DNA from: Flavobacterium ichthyis
GTDB lineage: Bacteria; Bacteroidota; Bacteroidia; Flavobacteriales; Flavobacteriaceae
Reading direction: 5' to 3'
NCBI RefSeq assembly: GCF_009915155.1
Contig: NZ_JAABLM010000007.1
Location: 124,001-188,000 of the forward strand
DNA length: 64,000 bases
The notes beneath the pieces were generated by a model, which saw nothing but the letters and a program-made list of their open reading frames with translations, ran no database searches and was not told the DNA's origin. Shown here in pieces: positions 17,863 through 24,539 of the stretch. A program made the translations under genes and the position numbers. Numbering within the stretch: the first letter of the stretch is position 1; every line of letters starts with the position of its first letter.

Positions 17863-18531
17863 ATGCTCACTTTCTTCAAAAAATACAAATTATTTTTCGC
17901 TGTTTTATTCATCCTTTCCGCCATCATTATTTCCTTGTTTTATTTCGCTTTAAAACCAAAAAAAACTTTGCCCATTTATAATCCCGGAGACGTAAACCCG
18001 GAATTGGTGGACACAACCGTTCAATACATCAAGCGTGACCATCACATTGCTGATTTTTCTTTTACGAATCAAAACGGGAAAATAATAACCCAAAAAGACT
18101 ATGAAGGAAAAATTTACGTAGCTGATTTTTTCTTCACGACTTGTCCGTCGATTTGTGTGCCAATGGGCGAAAATATGGCGTGGCTTCAGGAACAGATTAA
18201 AGACAATCCCAAGGTGATGTTACTTTCTCATACCGTAATGCCCGAAATTGACACGCCCGAAGTTCTAAAAAAATACGCCGAAAAAAAAGGCGTTATTGAC
18301 AGTAAATGGAACTTGGTAACCGGAAACCAAAAAGACATTTATTACATCGCCAGAAAATCGTATTTAGCTGTGAAAACCAGTGATTCCAGCGAATTGTACG
18401 ACATGGTTCACACCGAAAATTTTATTTTGGTCGATCAAAAAGGCAGAATCCGTGGGTTTTATGACGGCACCAATCTTGTAGAAGTCAAAAAATTGTTGGA
18501 GGACATTAAATTTTTAAGCGAAAAAGAATAA
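17863..18531 (+). CDS. SCO1/SenC family copper-binding protein
   Basis: A 222-residue membrane-anchored thioredoxin-fold protein. Residues 10-30 form a single N-terminal membrane anchor, placing the domain in the periplasm. The copper site is C94-x3-C98 in TTCPSICVPMG with H183 in MVHTENFILVDQKG. SCO proteins deliver copper to the CuA centre of cytochrome c oxidase or act as thiol reductants. No oxidase gene is nearby, so the partner cannot be read from context. The gene is monocistronic, divergent from the M13 peptidase, and copy D of the dispersed repeat follows its stop codon. Confidence 0.93.
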   Translation: MLTFFKKYKLFFAVLFILSAIIISLFYFALKPKKTLPIYNPGDVNPELVDTTVQYIKRDHHIADFSFTNQNGKIITQKDYEGKIYVADFFFTTCPSICVPMGENMAWLQEQIKDNPKVMLLSHTVMPEIDTPEVLKKYAEKKGVIDSKWNLVTGNQKDIYYIARKSYLAVKTSDSSELYDMVHTENFILVDQKGRIRGFYDGTNLVEVKKLLEDIKFLSEKE

Positions 18532-18536
18532 TTTTA

Positions 18537-18668
18537 TTGGGGCGTTCCCCGCCGCGGCGGGTCGGGCTTTCCGTTTCAATCTTTTTGCTTTCTGAAAAAA
18601 GCAAAAAGGATGCCGCTTCAATCCCTAACGCGACACTGGAGAACTTTTGGCGAAAGCCAGAACAATTC
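18537..18668 (+). repeat. Dispersed intergenic repeat, copy D
   Basis: Contains GGGCTTTCCGTTTCAATC, a hairpin with TTTTTGCTTT/AAAGCAAAAA-like arms, and GGATGCCGCTTCAATCCC, then a tail hairpin TTGGC-GAAA-GCCA (18647-18659) with a GNRA-type loop. It begins six bases after the SCO gene stop codon and points the same way. A CCCGCCGCGGCGGG palindrome (18549-18562) lies at its front. Confidence 0.75.
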
Positions 18669-18687
18669 CATTTCATAATTAATTAAG

Positions 18688-19191
18688 ATGACAACCTTCG
18701 AAACTTCCCGTTTAGTTTTAAAACCTGCTCATTTAGAAGACGCCGATTTTTTTGTCGAATTATACAACATGCCATCGTTTCTCCAATACATCGGTGACAA
18801 AAACATCCGCACCACACAAGATGCTGAAGATTACATTAGTGAAAAATTTTTGCCGCATTTTCAAAAATTAGGATTCGGGAATTATGTGGTGATTTTGAAA
18901 GAAAACCAAACCAAAATTGGTGCTGTTGGTATTTTCGAACGAGACTTTTTGCCCGTGATGGACATCGGTTTTTCTTTTTTCGAAAAATACCAAGGCAAAG
19001 GTTATGCTTTTGAAGCCGCCCATCATTTGAAAGAAATTGTAGCGAAGGATTTTGGCATCACAAAAATTGCCGCCATGACCACAAAAGATAATTTTCTTTC
19101 CCAAAAATTAATCGAGAAATTAGGGTTGCGTTTTCAAAAATTAATTGAAATTCCTAACGATGCTGAGGAATTGATGTATTATGAAAATTAG
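18688..19191 (+). CDS. GNAT family N-acetyltransferase
   Basis: A 167-residue RimJ/RimL-type GNAT protein. The N-terminus TFETSRLVLKPAHLEDADFF is the standard start of this subgroup, and the acetyl-CoA loop is FEKYQGKGYAFEAAHHL near residue 95. MTTKDNFLSQKLIEKLGLRF is the conserved end of the fold. Members acetylate proteins, amines or antibiotics; the substrate here is unknown. No signal peptide; cytoplasmic. It is convergent with the sugar acetyltransferase gene, with only 16 bases between stop codons. An isolated gene behind repeat copy D. Confidence 0.92.
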   Translation: MTTFETSRLVLKPAHLEDADFFVELYNMPSFLQYIGDKNIRTTQDAEDYISEKFLPHFQKLGFGNYVVILKENQTKIGAVGIFERDFLPVMDIGFSFFEKYQGKGYAFEAAHHLKEIVAKDFGITKIAAMTTKDNFLSQKLIEKLGLRFQKLIEIPNDAEELMYYEN

Positions 19192-19207
19192 CAAATAATA
19201 TGAGAAA

Positions 19208-19807
19208 TTACTTCCATTCCATTTTTTTGAAATAATATTTTTTGTCTTCGTCTGTGATTTCCCGCAAGACTTTGCAAGGATTTCCAACCGCAATAACATT
19301 TTCCGGAATGTCTTTGGTCACCACACTTCCGGAACCAATCACCGAATTTTTCCCGATGGAAATTCCGGGATTCACCACTACATTTGCCCCTAACCACACG
19401 TTGTCGCCAATAGTAATCGGGAAGGCATATTCAATGGCGGTATTTCTTTGTTCGTGATGAATGGGATGTCCAGCGGTAAGTAAATTCACATTTGGCGCAA
19501 ACATCACATTGTTGCCAATTGTCACTTCGGCACAATCTAATATCACCAGATTAAAATTGGCATAAAAATTTTTTCCCACCGAAATATTATAGCCGTAATC
19601 ACAACGAAAAGGCGGTTCGATGTAAGTTCCTTTTCCAGCGTTTTTAAATAATTTAGCAATCAGTTGTGACCGCTCTTTGATTTTAGCTGGAGCCAAATGA
19701 TTAAATTCAAATACAATTTCTCTGGCTTTTAACCGCTCTTCAAACAACTCTTTTCCGTTGGCAAAATAGGGTTCGCCAGCAAGCATTTTTTCTTTTTCAG
19801 ATTTCAT
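19208..19807 (-). CDS. Sugar O-acetyltransferase (maltose/galactoside acetyltransferase family)
   Basis: About 199 residues, starting MKSEKEKMLAGEPYFANG, the usual N-terminus of Maa/LacA enzymes; the ATG at 19852 in the same frame adds residues that overlap a terminator hairpin and is less likely. A left-handed beta-helix built of hexapeptide repeats follows, with the catalytic histidine in LLTAGHPIHHEQRN and the VWLGANVVVNPGISIGKNSVIGSGSVVTKDIP stretch of hexapeptides. It transfers acetyl from acetyl-CoA to a sugar hydroxyl; the sugar is unknown. CCTCCGG just before the ATG could be a chance purine-poor match rather than a ribosome site. Confidence 0.93.
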   Translation of the reverse strand: MKSEKEKMLAGEPYFANGKELFEERLKAREIVFEFNHLAPAKIKERSQLIAKLFKNAGKGTYIEPPFRCDYGYNISVGKNFYANFNLVILDCAEVTIGNNVMFAPNVNLLTAGHPIHHEQRNTAIEYAFPITIGDNVWLGANVVVNPGISIGKNSVIGSGSVVTKDIPENVIAVGNPCKVLREITDEDKKYYFKKMEWK

Positions 19808-19835
19808 CCGGAGGTTTTTTTCAAAAATAAAATAA

Positions 19836-19870
19836 AAAAACAGGCGACACAAATTGCGTCACCTGTTTTT
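19836..19870 (-). terminator. Terminator of the glycine-zipper lipoprotein gene
   Basis: On the minus strand CAGGTGACGC pairs with GTGTCGCCTG (including two G-U pairs) around a five-base loop, followed by a T-rich run. It ends the lipoprotein transcript just before the acetyltransferase start. Confidence 0.8.
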
Positions 19871-19904
19871 AAAATAGTTGGTTTTTGGTTGTATTGAGAA
19901 AGGT

Positions 19905-20345
19905 TTATTCTTTATTTTTTTTCTTTTTGCCGTCGTCAATAATCGCTCCAGTTCCGGCTCCAACAGCCGCACCAGCCAATCCACCGATAATGGCTCCTTG
20001 TCCTTTTTTCTTAGAAACTGCCGCACCAGTAATGGCTCCAGCTCCGGCTCCAATCACTGCTCCTTTTGCCGTATTACTCCAGCCTTTTCTTTTTTGTTCA
20101 GCAGTTACGGGTGCTGTATTGGCACTTGCAGCAGCAACTCTGGCAGCTTGTGCTTCACGTTGTTGCGCAAGAGCGTTCATCGAATCTATTGTACGTTGTT
20201 TTGCAGCTTCTTCCTCTTGCGCTTTCATTACAGCTTTAATAGAATCTAACTCCATTTTTTGTTCTAACGCTGCATTTTCTGCAGCAGTATCACGGCACGA
20301 GGTCATCGCCATCGCTACCGCAAATAATAAAAGATATTTTTTCAT
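19905..20345 (-). CDS. Glycine-zipper lipoprotein
   Basis: About 146 residues. The N-terminus MKKYLLLFAVAMAMTSC has a lipobox with C17, so the mature protein is lipid-anchored. Residues 20-75 are an alanine-, glutamate- and lysine-rich probable coiled coil. Residues 85-135 form a glycine zipper (KGAVIGAGAGAITGAAV and GAIIGGLAGAAVGAGTGAI), a pattern of YMGG/17 kDa-antigen-like envelope proteins that can insert in membranes. The end is lysine-rich. Function is unknown; a structural envelope role is the usual inference. Start 20345 was chosen over 20375 because the lipobox needs it. Confidence 0.85.
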   Translation of the reverse strand: MKKYLLLFAVAMAMTSCRDTAAENAALEQKMELDSIKAVMKAQEEEAAKQRTIDSMNALAQQREAQAARVAAASANTAPVTAEQKRKGWSNTAKGAVIGAGAGAITGAAVSKKKGQGAIIGGLAGAAVGAGTGAIIDDGKKKKNKE

Positions 20346-20437
20346 GGCTTTCAATTTTATGGTTACTAAAAGCATTAAGTCAAAATTAATACCGAAGCTT
20401 CAGATTTGAGTTACATAATTTTCTCAATTTTTTACAG

Positions 20438-20466
20438 TACTTTTGCAATCTAAATTCAATCTAAAT
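20438..20466 (+). promoter_or_regulatory. feoA promoter with two TCTAAAT half-sites
   Basis: TACTTTTG (20438-20445) matches the TAnnTTTG -7 element. TCTAAAT follows at 20449-20455 and again at 20460-20466, 11 bases apart. The same heptamer follows the -7 elements of the TonB receptor and regulator genes, so these are candidate metal-regulator sites. Confidence 0.5.
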
Positions 20467-20472
20467 AAAGTT

Positions 20473-20697
20473 TTGACAACGTTAGATCTTCTCAAAAAAG
20501 GACAAAAAGCCAAAGTATTGGAAATTAACATCGAAACCATTCCGCTCAAACTCGTAGAAATGGGTTGTTTGCCCGGAAATGAAATCGAATTTTTGCAAGC
20601 CGCTCCTTTTGGCGATCCGTTGTATTTTAATGTAAACGATAGTTTTGTAGCCATAAGAAAAGAAACCGCATGTGAAATTACCGTTGAAATTCTTTAA
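20473..20697 (+). CDS. feoA: FeoA family ferrous iron transport protein
   Basis: A 74-residue SH3-like protein that supports FeoB-mediated Fe(II) uptake in the cytoplasm. The family features are LKKGQKAKVLEINIE, the LVEMGCLPGNEIEFLQAAPFGDPL core and the end AIRKETACEITVEIL. The start is a TTG at 20473; an in-frame TTG at 20443 lies inside the -7 element TACTTTTG and would be upstream of the likely transcription start, so it was rejected. The length fits FeoA (about 75). feoB begins nine bases downstream, so the two form one operon, with two TCTAAAT sites in the leader. Confidence 0.92.
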   Translation: MTTLDLLKKGQKAKVLEINIETIPLKLVEMGCLPGNEIEFLQAAPFGDPLYFNVNDSFVAIRKETACEITVEIL

Positions 20698-20706
20698 AAA
20701 ATATTC

Positions 20707-22818
20707 ATGAGTTTACCCAATATCAATGTCGCTTTAATCGGAAATCCAAATACCGGAAAAACCTCAGTTTTTAACCTGCTTACCGGATTAAACCAGCAAG
20801 TGGGAAATTATCCCGGAATTACGGTTGAGAAAAAAACAGGAACTTGCCGTTTGCCAAATGGCAAAAAAGCCAATATTCTAGACCTTCCGGGAACTTACAG
20901 TCTGAATGCAAGTTCTATGGACGAAAATGTGGTGATTGAATTATTGCTCAATAAAAACGATCATTTGTTTCCTGATGTTGTAGTAGTAGTAACCGAAGTT
21001 GAAAATTTCAAACGAAATTTATTGCTTTTTACGCAAATAAAAGATTTGGAAATTCCTACCATTTTAGTCGTCAACATGACCGATAGAATGGAAAAAAGAG
21101 GAATTTCTCTTGATATTGAAAAGTTAGAAGCGGCACTTAAAACCAAAATTGTTTTGGTAAGTTCTCGCAAAAATACCGGAATCGACGAACTTAAATCCCA
21201 AATTGCACAATACGAATATCTTCCAACAGAACCTTGCGTAAATGCTTCGGAAATTGACCCGGAATATTTTGATAATCTTGCCAGAACGTTTCCTAATGAA
21301 TTGCTGTACAAACTTTGGCTCGTGATTACGCAAGATGTAAATTTTGGGACGTTGGAACGAAACGAAATTAGCGAAAAATCATTTGCAAAGTCACAATCTG
21401 CACTCAAAAAATTACAACAAAAAGAAACCGTAAAACGCTACCAGTTCATTAATAATACCCTTAAGGAAGGATATTTCGTTGATGCCACAAAAGCTACCGG
21501 ATTGAGAGCTTCGCTCGATAAAATACTGATGCACCAATTTTGGGGTTATGTGGTGTTTTTTGCCATTTTGTTCCTTATTTTTCAGTCGGTTTTTGCATGG
21601 TCATCCATTCCAATGGACTTTATTGACGAAAGTTTTGCTAATTTAAGTGCTATCGCAAAAGAAAATTTGCCGGAAGGCAAACTAACCGATTTAATCTCCG
21701 ACGGAATCATCCCGGGAATTGGAGGTGTCGTGATTTTCATCCCACAAATTGCCTTTTTATTCCTCTTTATCTCATTGTTAGAAGAAAGCGGTTATATGAG
21801 TCGTGTGGTTTTTTTAATGGACAAAATTATGCGTCGTTTTGGTTTGAGCGGAAAAAGCATTGTACCATTAATTTCAGGAACCGCTTGTGCCATTCCAGCA
21901 ATTATGGCAACTCGAAACATCGAAAACTGGAAAGAACGGTTAATTACCATTTTAGTAACGCCATTTACCACTTGTTCTGCAAGACTTCCTGTTTACGCCA
22001 TTTTAATCGCCTTAATTATTCCGGAAAAAACCGTTTTAGGATTTGTAAATCTTCAGGGGTTAACGCTGATGATTTTATACCTTTTAGGTTTCGGGATGGC
22101 TATTTTTTCGTCTTACATTTTGAACAAATTGCTAAGAATAAAATCTAAATCTTACTTCGTAATCGAAATGCCGGATTACCGAATGCCCCTTTTTAAAAAT
22201 GTAGGAATTAACGTTTTAGAAAAAACAAAAGCTTTCGTTTATGGGGCTGGAAAAATTATTTTGGCACTTTCCATCATCCTTTGGTTTTTAGGTTCTCACG
22301 GTCCCGGAGAAAAATTTGCAAATGCACAAAAAATTGTAGAAACGGAAGTTTACGGAAGCGAAATTCCAATCAACCCGGCAGTGATTCCAGACAAAGTTGC
22401 TGAGTATCAATTGGAAAATTCTTATATTGGTATTATTGGAAAAACCATCGAACCTATTATTCGTCCATTAGGATACGATTGGAAAATTGGCATTGCCATC
22501 ACCACATCATTTGCGGCAAGAGAAGTTTTTGTAGGAACTTTAGCTACCATTTACAGCATTCAAAGTCAAGGTGAAGAAACCGCAACCATTAAAAATCGTA
22601 TGGCTGCTGAAGTAAATCCGAAAACCGGAAAACCTGTTTTTAACTTTGCCACCGGAATTTCGCTATTACTATTTTACGCTTTTGCGATGCAATGTATTAG
22701 CACGCTTGCGATTGTAAAAAAGGAAACTAACTCGTGGAAATGGCCTATCATTCAGCTGGTTTTCATGAGTGCTTTTGCCTATTTGGCTTCATTTGTAGCG
22801 TATCAATTTTTAAAATAA
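20707..22818 (+). CDS. feoB: Ferrous iron transporter FeoB
   Basis: A 703-residue inner-membrane Fe(II) permease. The N-terminal G domain has G1 GNPNTGKTS (12-20), G3 DLPG (59-62) and G4 NMTD in ILVVNMTD. A helical GDI-like spacer follows, then the membrane part with Gate motifs around GIGGVVIFIPQIAFLF, ESGYMSRV and FTTCSARLPVYAILIAL. The length is shorter than E. coli FeoB (773), as is common in Bacteroidetes. It is preceded by feoA and followed by a 42-residue FeoB-associated peptide, both on the same strand. Regulation by the metal regulator encoded at 23801-24454 is an inference from shared promoter motifs. Confidence 0.97.
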   Translation: MSLPNINVALIGNPNTGKTSVFNLLTGLNQQVGNYPGITVEKKTGTCRLPNGKKANILDLPGTYSLNASSMDENVVIELLLNKNDHLFPDVVVVVTEVENFKRNLLLFTQIKDLEIPTILVVNMTDRMEKRGISLDIEKLEAALKTKIVLVSSRKNTGIDELKSQIAQYEYLPTEPCVNASEIDPEYFDNLARTFPNELLYKLWLVITQDVNFGTLERNEISEKSFAKSQSALKKLQQKETVKRYQFINNTLKEGYFVDATKATGLRASLDKILMHQFWGYVVFFAILFLIFQSVFAWSSIPMDFIDESFANLSAIAKENLPEGKLTDLISDGIIPGIGGVVIFIPQIAFLFLFISLLEESGYMSRVVFLMDKIMRRFGLSGKSIVPLISGTACAIPAIMATRNIENWKERLITILVTPFTTCSARLPVYAILIALIIPEKTVLGFVNLQGLTLMILYLLGFGMAIFSSYILNKLLRIKSKSYFVIEMPDYRMPLFKNVGINVLEKTKAFVYGAGKIILALSIILWFLGSHGPGEKFANAQKIVETEVYGSEIPINPAVIPDKVAEYQLENSYIGIIGKTIEPIIRPLGYDWKIGIAITTSFAAREVFVGTLATIYSIQSQGEETATIKNRMAAEVNPKTGKPVFNFATGISLLLFYAFAMQCISTLAIVKKETNSWKWPIIQLVFMSAFAYLASFVAYQFLK

Positions 22819-22834
22819 TTTGGCTTTCGCCAAA
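22819..22834. repeat. GNRA-loop hairpin between feoB and the small peptide gene
   Basis: TTTGGC and GCCAAA flank TTTC; on the minus strand the loop is GAAA. The same TTGGCGAAAGCCAA sequence forms the tail of repeat copy D (18647-18659) and occurs inside ricT (31540-31553). Confidence 0.5.
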
Positions 22835-22854
22835 AATTGAAAAGAGAATAAAAT

Positions 22855-22983
22855 ATGGACTTTCAATCAATCACCACCTATATTTTAGTAGGATTGGCCT
22901 TTGTGTTTTTGATGAAAAAATTCTTCTGGAAAAAGAAAAAAAAATCAGGAAATTGTGGTAATAACGATTGTGGCTGTTATTAA
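22855..22983 (+). CDS. FeoB-associated Cys-rich membrane peptide
   Basis: A 42-residue peptide. It has one transmembrane helix (residues 7-20, TTYILVGLAFVFLM), then a lysine-rich stretch, then a cysteine-rich tail, SGNCGNNDCGCY. It fits the FeoB-associated Cys-rich membrane protein family, small proteins encoded after feoB that may act with the transporter as in FeoC-like systems; their role is not proven. It begins 36 bases after feoB. Its stop codon overlaps the stop codon of the convergent ZIP gene (the genes share bases 22980-22983). A longer reading frame on the same strand covering this region is not real. Confidence 0.8.
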   Translation: MDFQSITTYILVGLAFVFLMKKFFWKKKKKSGNCGNNDCGCY

Positions 22984-23798
22984 CCCAAAGCCACGTCTAA
23001 AGTCATCATCACTACGAAACCACCAATAAATCCAAGGGTTGCAATGTCTGTATTCTTGTCTTGTTGGGTTTCTGGAATCACTTCTTCCACTACCACAAAA
23101 ATCATGGCTCCAGCGGCAAATGCCAAAGCGTAAGGCAAAATTGGCGTAAAAAAAGAAACCGCCAAAGCCCCCACAACTCCCGATATGGGTTCCACCAATG
23201 CAGACGATTGTCCGTATAAAAAACTTTTTCTTCGGCTCATTCCCATTCGTCTTAACGGCATAGAAACGGCAATTCCTTCGGGAAAATTTTGAATTCCAAT
23301 TCCTATAGCTAGCGTAACGGCTCCAGCAATGGAAGCTTCAGGAATTCCTGCTGCAGCACCACCAAATAAAACACCAACTGCCAGACCTTCTGGAATATTA
23401 TGTAAAGTAATGGCTAAAACCAGCAAAGTAGTCCGTTGCCACGGCGATTTTACTCCTTCTGTTTCTTTAAAATTAATATGCAAATGCGGCAACATTTTGT
23501 CTAAACTAAATAAAAAAATCGCTCCCAAAATAAACCCAACAGCCGCCGGAATTACTTTAGTAAAACCTTCGCCATCAGTCATTTCAATTGCCGGAGCTAA
23601 CAAACTCCAATAACTTGCGGCAACCATTACACCACCTGTAAAACCAAGCATTCCATCGAGAATTACGCGATTCATCGTTCGGAAAAAAAACACAACCGAA
23701 GCTCCCAAAGCAGTTAAAAACCAAGTAAATAGCGTGGCATAAAGTGCCGCTAAGACCGGATCGATTGACTGTAAATATTGAATTAAATTTTCAAACAT
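22980..23798 (-). CDS. ZIP family metal transporter
   Basis: A 272-residue inner-membrane transporter of the ZIP family (ZupT/GufA-like) with eight predicted helices. The binuclear metal site is visible as H133-N134-x2-E137 (TLHNIPEGLAVG) and N171-x2-E174 (IGIQNFPEGIAVS). A histidine between TM3 and TM4 in KMLPHLHINF may be the variable metal-binding loop. Zn, Fe or Mn uptake is possible. It follows the DtxR-type regulator with only two bases between stop and start, so both are one operon. This linkage favours Fe or Mn as substrate. Confidence 0.93.
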   Translation of the reverse strand: MFENLIQYLQSIDPVLAALYATLFTWFLTALGASVVFFFRTMNRVILDGMLGFTGGVMVAASYWSLLAPAIEMTDGEGFTKVIPAAVGFILGAIFLFSLDKMLPHLHINFKETEGVKSPWQRTTLLVLAITLHNIPEGLAVGVLFGGAAAGIPEASIAGAVTLAIGIGIQNFPEGIAVSMPLRRMGMSRRKSFLYGQSSALVEPISGVVGALAVSFFTPILPYALAFAAGAMIFVVVEEVIPETQQDKNTDIATLGFIGGFVVMMTLDVALG

Positions 23799-23800
23799 AA

Positions 23801-24454
23801 CTAAACGCTTTTTACGTAAAGATTGCTGGCAATTTTGTGGGAAATGCTCAATTGCTGGTCATTAATTTCAATGATTAACGAGTTGTCAAAACTTTCTTTT
23901 TGCACGATTACTAATTTAGACCCTAGCGAAATTTCTTGTTTACTCAAATATTTTAAAAATTCTGAAGAGGAATCTTTCACGCCTACGCAAATACAATTTT
24001 GATTAATTTTTAAATCCGAAAGTAATTTTTTCTCGGTATTTTTTACCTCGCCTTTGGCATTTGGAATAGGATCGCCATGTGGATCTTCGGTGGGGAATTC
24101 TAAAAAAGCATCTAACTTGTCAATTAATTTTTGTGATTGGATGTGTTCTAATTCTTCAGCTACATCATGCACTTCATCCCAAGTAAAATCGAGCTTTTCT
24201 ACCAAAAAAACTTCCCACAAGCGGTGTTTTCGCACAATCATTTTTGCAGCATGTAAACCTTCGGGAGTTAGCGTAACGCCTTGATACTTTTGATAAAGTA
24301 CCAAATCTTTTTCGGCTAATTTTTTAACCATATCCGATACCGATGAGGCTTTGGCGCTAATCATTTTAGCAATGGCATTAGTATTGACTCCTTGCTTTTG
24401 AAACAGCGACAAATGGTAAATAGCTTTTAAATAATTTTCTTCGGAATAAGTCAT
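23801..24454 (-). CDS. DtxR/MntR-family metal-dependent repressor
   Basis: A 217-residue regulator with an N-terminal winged helix (NTNAIAKMISAKASSVSDMVKKL), dimerisation domain and a C-terminal SH3/FeoA-like domain (from about 150). Aligning by eye with DtxR, H77, E81 and H96 match ancillary ligands and E103-H104 (EHIQS) the primary site; the position of DtxR C102 is E100, as in MntR. DtxR M10 corresponds to N7 here. The metal, Fe or Mn, cannot be decided from this. ATG 24454 was chosen over 24475. It is cotranscribed with ZIP and divergent from a TonB receptor, and a TCTAAAT site lies in its own leader. Confidence 0.93.
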   Translation of the reverse strand: MTYSEENYLKAIYHLSLFQKQGVNTNAIAKMISAKASSVSDMVKKLAEKDLVLYQKYQGVTLTPEGLHAAKMIVRKHRLWEVFLVEKLDFTWDEVHDVAEELEHIQSQKLIDKLDAFLEFPTEDPHGDPIPNAKGEVKNTEKKLLSDLKINQNCICVGVKDSSSEFLKYLSKQEISLGSKLVIVQKESFDNSLIIEINDQQLSISHKIASNLYVKSV

Positions 24455-24463
24455 TGAACAAAA

Positions 24464-24482
24464 ATTTAGAGACACAAAGATA
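24464..24482 (-). promoter_or_regulatory. Promoter and TCTAAAT site of the DtxR-type gene
   Basis: On the minus strand TATCTTTG (24475-24482) is the -7 element, followed after four bases by TCTAAAT (24464-24470). No convincing -33 box is seen. This suggests autoregulation of the regulator-ZIP operon. Confidence 0.5.
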
Positions 24483-24490
24483 TATATTTT

Positions 24491-24537
24491 TTTGTTATAA
24501 AAATTATTTTTAGTTTTGTCTAAATTATAATTTTAGA
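24491..24537 (+). promoter_or_regulatory. TonB receptor promoter with palindromic operator
   Basis: TTTG (24491-24494), 16 bases, then TAGTTTTG (24511-24518, perfect TAnnTTTG). A 19-base palindrome follows directly (24519-24537): TCTAAA and TTTAGA arms around TTATAAT. It ends two bases before the ATG and would cover the transcription start. Size and AT-rich inverted arms suit a DtxR/MntR-type operator. Confidence 0.6.
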
Positions 24538-24539
24538 TA

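Noticed and set aside
19885..20409. Open frames of 123 and 174 codons on the plus strand
   Set aside because: They are antisense to the glycine-zipper lipoprotein; the Ala/Gly-rich composition keeps frames open.
22734..22961. 75-codon frame over the end of feoB
   Set aside because: It is out of frame with both feoB and the 42-residue FeoB-associated peptide, which are the supported genes.
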